This document shows positions 62,120 to 64,000 of a stretch of DNA of 64,000 nucleotides, one piece after another. Made by a program: the position numbers and the translations under genes. The notes beneath the pieces were generated by a model. That model was not told where the DNA came from. It ran no database searches and saw only the letters and a program-made list of their open reading frames with translations. This DNA is from Rostratula benghalensis (Eukaryota > Chordata > Aves > Charadriiformes > Rostratulidae), in contig VXAI01000088.1 in assembly GCA_013399305.1 (NCBI GenBank), positions 3,296,858-3,360,857 of the forward strand, in the 5' to 3' direction. The stretch's first letter is position 1. The number at the start of each line of letters is the position of its first letter.

Positions 62120-63143
62120 AACCCCACAACACCACCATCGCATCCAGAGGGTGGTACTCAATGGCTTGAGGTCCAGATGGAGAGCAATGACAAGTGGTGT
62201 CCCTCAAGGGTCCATGCTGGGACTGGTACTCTTTAACATTTTTATCAATGATATAGACAGAGGGATTGAGTCCACCATCAGCAAGTTCGCAGGCAACACC
62301 AAGCTCTGTGGTGTTGTCAGTACACCAGAGGGACTGGATGTCATCCAGGGGGACCTGAGTAGGCTGGATAGGTGGGTCCAGGTGAACCTCATGAGGTTCA
62401 ACAAGAGCAAGTTCTGCACCTGGGCCAGAACAATCCTCAGTATCAATGCAGACTAGGAGATGAGGTGTTAGGAAAAGCAGCCTTGAGGAAAGGGACTTGG
62501 AGGTGCTGATGGAGGAGAAACTGGACATGAGCAGGCAGTGGGCACTTGCAGCCCAGAAGGCCACTCACATCCTGGGCTGCATCAAAACCTGTGTTGCCAG
62601 TAGAACCAGGGAGGTGATTCTGCCACTTTGCTCTGGTGAGACCTCACCTGGAGTCCTGTGTACGGGTCTGAAGCCCTCAATATAAGAAGGACATGGACCT
62701 GATGGAGCAGGTCCAGAGGAGGGCCATGAAATAGTCAGGGAGTTGGAGCACCTTGGCTACGAGGACAGGCTGAGGGAGCTGGGGTTGTTCAGCCTGGAGA
62801 AGAGGAAGCTCCAGGGAAACCTAATAGCAGCCTTCCACTACCTACAGGAAGGCTGGGTGAGTCTGTTTGCAAAAGCCTGCACTGGCTGGATGAGAGGCAA
62901 TGATTTCAAGCTGGAGAAGAGCAGATTTAGGTTGAATATTAGGAACAGGTTCTTTACTCTGAGGGTGGTGGAGCACTGGAACAGGTTGCCCAGGCCCCTT
63001 CCCCAGAGATATCCAAGGGGAGGCTTGACAATGTCCAGGGCACCCTGGTCTGGTTGGGGGTGACCCTGCTGACTGCAGGGAGGCCAGTCTAGATGACCTT
63101 TGGAGGTCCCTTCCTGCCTGGACCATTCTATGATTCTACGAAC
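62120..63143 (+). mobile_element. CR1 LINE, about 1.0 kb, decayed
   Basis: Starts within the reverse-transcriptase region (upstream of the 'TSGVPQGSMLG' motif-B segment), runs through the C-terminal domain and a 3'UTR (GGGGGTGACCCTGCTGACTG) and ends with the tail ACCATTCTATGATTCTACGA. The UTR is another class from the other copies. It is more decayed than the 32055-33252 copy. Confidence 0.96.
62151..63063 (+). pseudogene. CR1 ORF2 remnant with broken catalytic site and frameshifts
   Basis: The first frame (62151-62456) keeps motif B 'VPQGS', but motif C is 'FAGN' where the active family has 'FADD' (62286-62297), so both catalytic aspartates of that motif are lost. The frame stops at TAG near 62454. 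The ancestral frame resumes at +1 (62497-62685, 'HILGCIKTCVASRTREVILPL'), is disrupted again after 'LPLCSG' by a small deletion, and resumes at 62743-63063 ('YEDRLRELGLFSLEKRK', then 'VVEHWNRLPRPLPQR'). No function is expected. Confidence 0.9.
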
Positions 63144-64000
63144 AGGAGGAAACACTCAAGATGCAGAGACACTTGTAACCAAATGAGGACAGGCCTAAGC
63201 TGGTACAGCCTTGTTTGGGGAGTTAGAGCAGTTAACATCCAGAGGTCTTTTCCCGCCTTTATGGCTGCATGAGTCTGGATGACCCATTCCTAGCCAGTTC
63301 CCAGCCTCTACCGTCTTAAAATCAGATATCCTGCTTGTGCTGGTTGATCAATCTCACCTTCACAAGGGAGGACAGCAATTTCTAAGTGCCATTTAGACAC
63401 CTAACTGGAGATGAGATGGCTGGAGATGCAACACCAGTGAGGACAATTCATTTGTACAACGTGTCATACAAGGTCAGATGTAGGATTTCGAGTCCTGGTC
63501 AAAGCCTAAATAGCACGCATTTAATTTCAAGACTTTCAAAGCCCAACTGCCCAATTAGCAACTGTGATGTAGAGCTGGCCATGCCATTACATATTATTTG
63601 GGTTTGCTTTATTTGTGTCACTGTGTTTATATTGTCAGTCTCATCATCATGAAAATTAACTACATTTGTGACACTTGTGGATTATTTGTTCCCAGAGAAT
63701 GGTATTCTCGCTTTCCTGTTTCTAAACGTCCCTGAGTGATTGCAAATTAGGGAAGAACACCTATAAACGTAGGTTAAGTTCCTTAAACCTGGGGGTGGAT
63801 GTGACATTAGCTGAGGGCTCAGTACAATTATTGTATTTATTTTAAAGGAAGCCTCTAGGCAGCACTGACTTAGTACTGATGATGATGTCTGTCAGAAAGG
63901 TTACATATTAATATGGAAAATGACAGTGTGGAATACATTTATCCCCACAGTTCATTCATGACGCTTCAGGGCATCATAAGTGCTCCAGGCTTTACCTCCT
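63144..64000. other. Unique sequence, no gene recognised
   Basis: No CR1 or LTR similarity is visible after the tail of the last CR1. The 88-codon frame at 63386-63652 has no recognisable domain. Confidence 0.55.

Noticed and set aside
1..64000. Search for tRNA, rRNA, microRNA of known sequence, CRISPR arrays and bacterial-type operons
   Set aside because: No tRNA A/B-box arrangement, no rRNA-like segment, no regularly spaced repeats and no prokaryotic gene structure were seen. The window is consistent with vertebrate, avian DNA.

Overview
This window looks like bird nuclear DNA, probably an intergenic or deep-intronic stretch. The main evidence is twelve recognisable CR1 LINE copies, with no mammalian-type L1 or Alu-like SINE. 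There are also two probable endogenous-retrovirus LTR pieces. The CR1 copies are 5'-truncated and mostly keep the family's short repeated 3' tail (ATTCTRTG type). The background is AT-rich and CpG-poor. The bird order cannot be told from the sequence alone. No exon of a known protein-coding gene, no tRNA or rRNA, and no CRISPR array could be recognised. The longer open frames are CR1 pol remnants, antisense shadows of CR1, or low-complexity A-rich tracts.

Layout. 1-10.99 kb: repeat-poor AT-rich sequence with simple tracts and one block (8.65-9.40 kb) with the texture of a conserved non-coding element. 10.99-17.3 kb: one CR1 tail, then unique sequence with a 35-N gap and a second CNE-like block (15.16-16.06 kb). 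17.48-17.77 kb: degraded ERV LTR-like piece. 19-24.2 kb: three CR1 copies and a perfect 14-bp-arm hairpin. 24.2-29.5 kb: unique sequence with a long A/C-only tract. 29.5-39.1 kb: the most repeat-rich part, with five CR1 copies, including the best-preserved reverse-transcriptase remnant (32.06-33.25 kb), and a 45-N gap. 39.1-43.6 kb: unique, with an inverted-repeat cluster near 43.1 kb. 43.64-59.98 kb: about 16 kb without a recognisable CR1 or LTR, holding CNE-like blocks, a duplicated splice-acceptor-like module and paired poly(A) signals. 59.99-60.83 kb: solo-LTR candidate next to a CR1 that has lost its tail. 62.12-63.14 kb: decayed CR1 pol copy. The rest is unique.

Functional picture. There is no operon or gene set to assemble. 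The most plausible role is regulatory or structural gene-desert DNA, with repeats kept out of some parts. The CR1 copies fall into at least four or five 3'-UTR classes, so several waves of insertion are recorded. I found no convincing new biological system. The observations most worth checking are the repeat-poor 16-kb block with its candidate terminal exon, the strand-pure T/G tracts that also occur inside CR1 3'UTRs, the LTR/CR1 junction and the two perfect hairpins.
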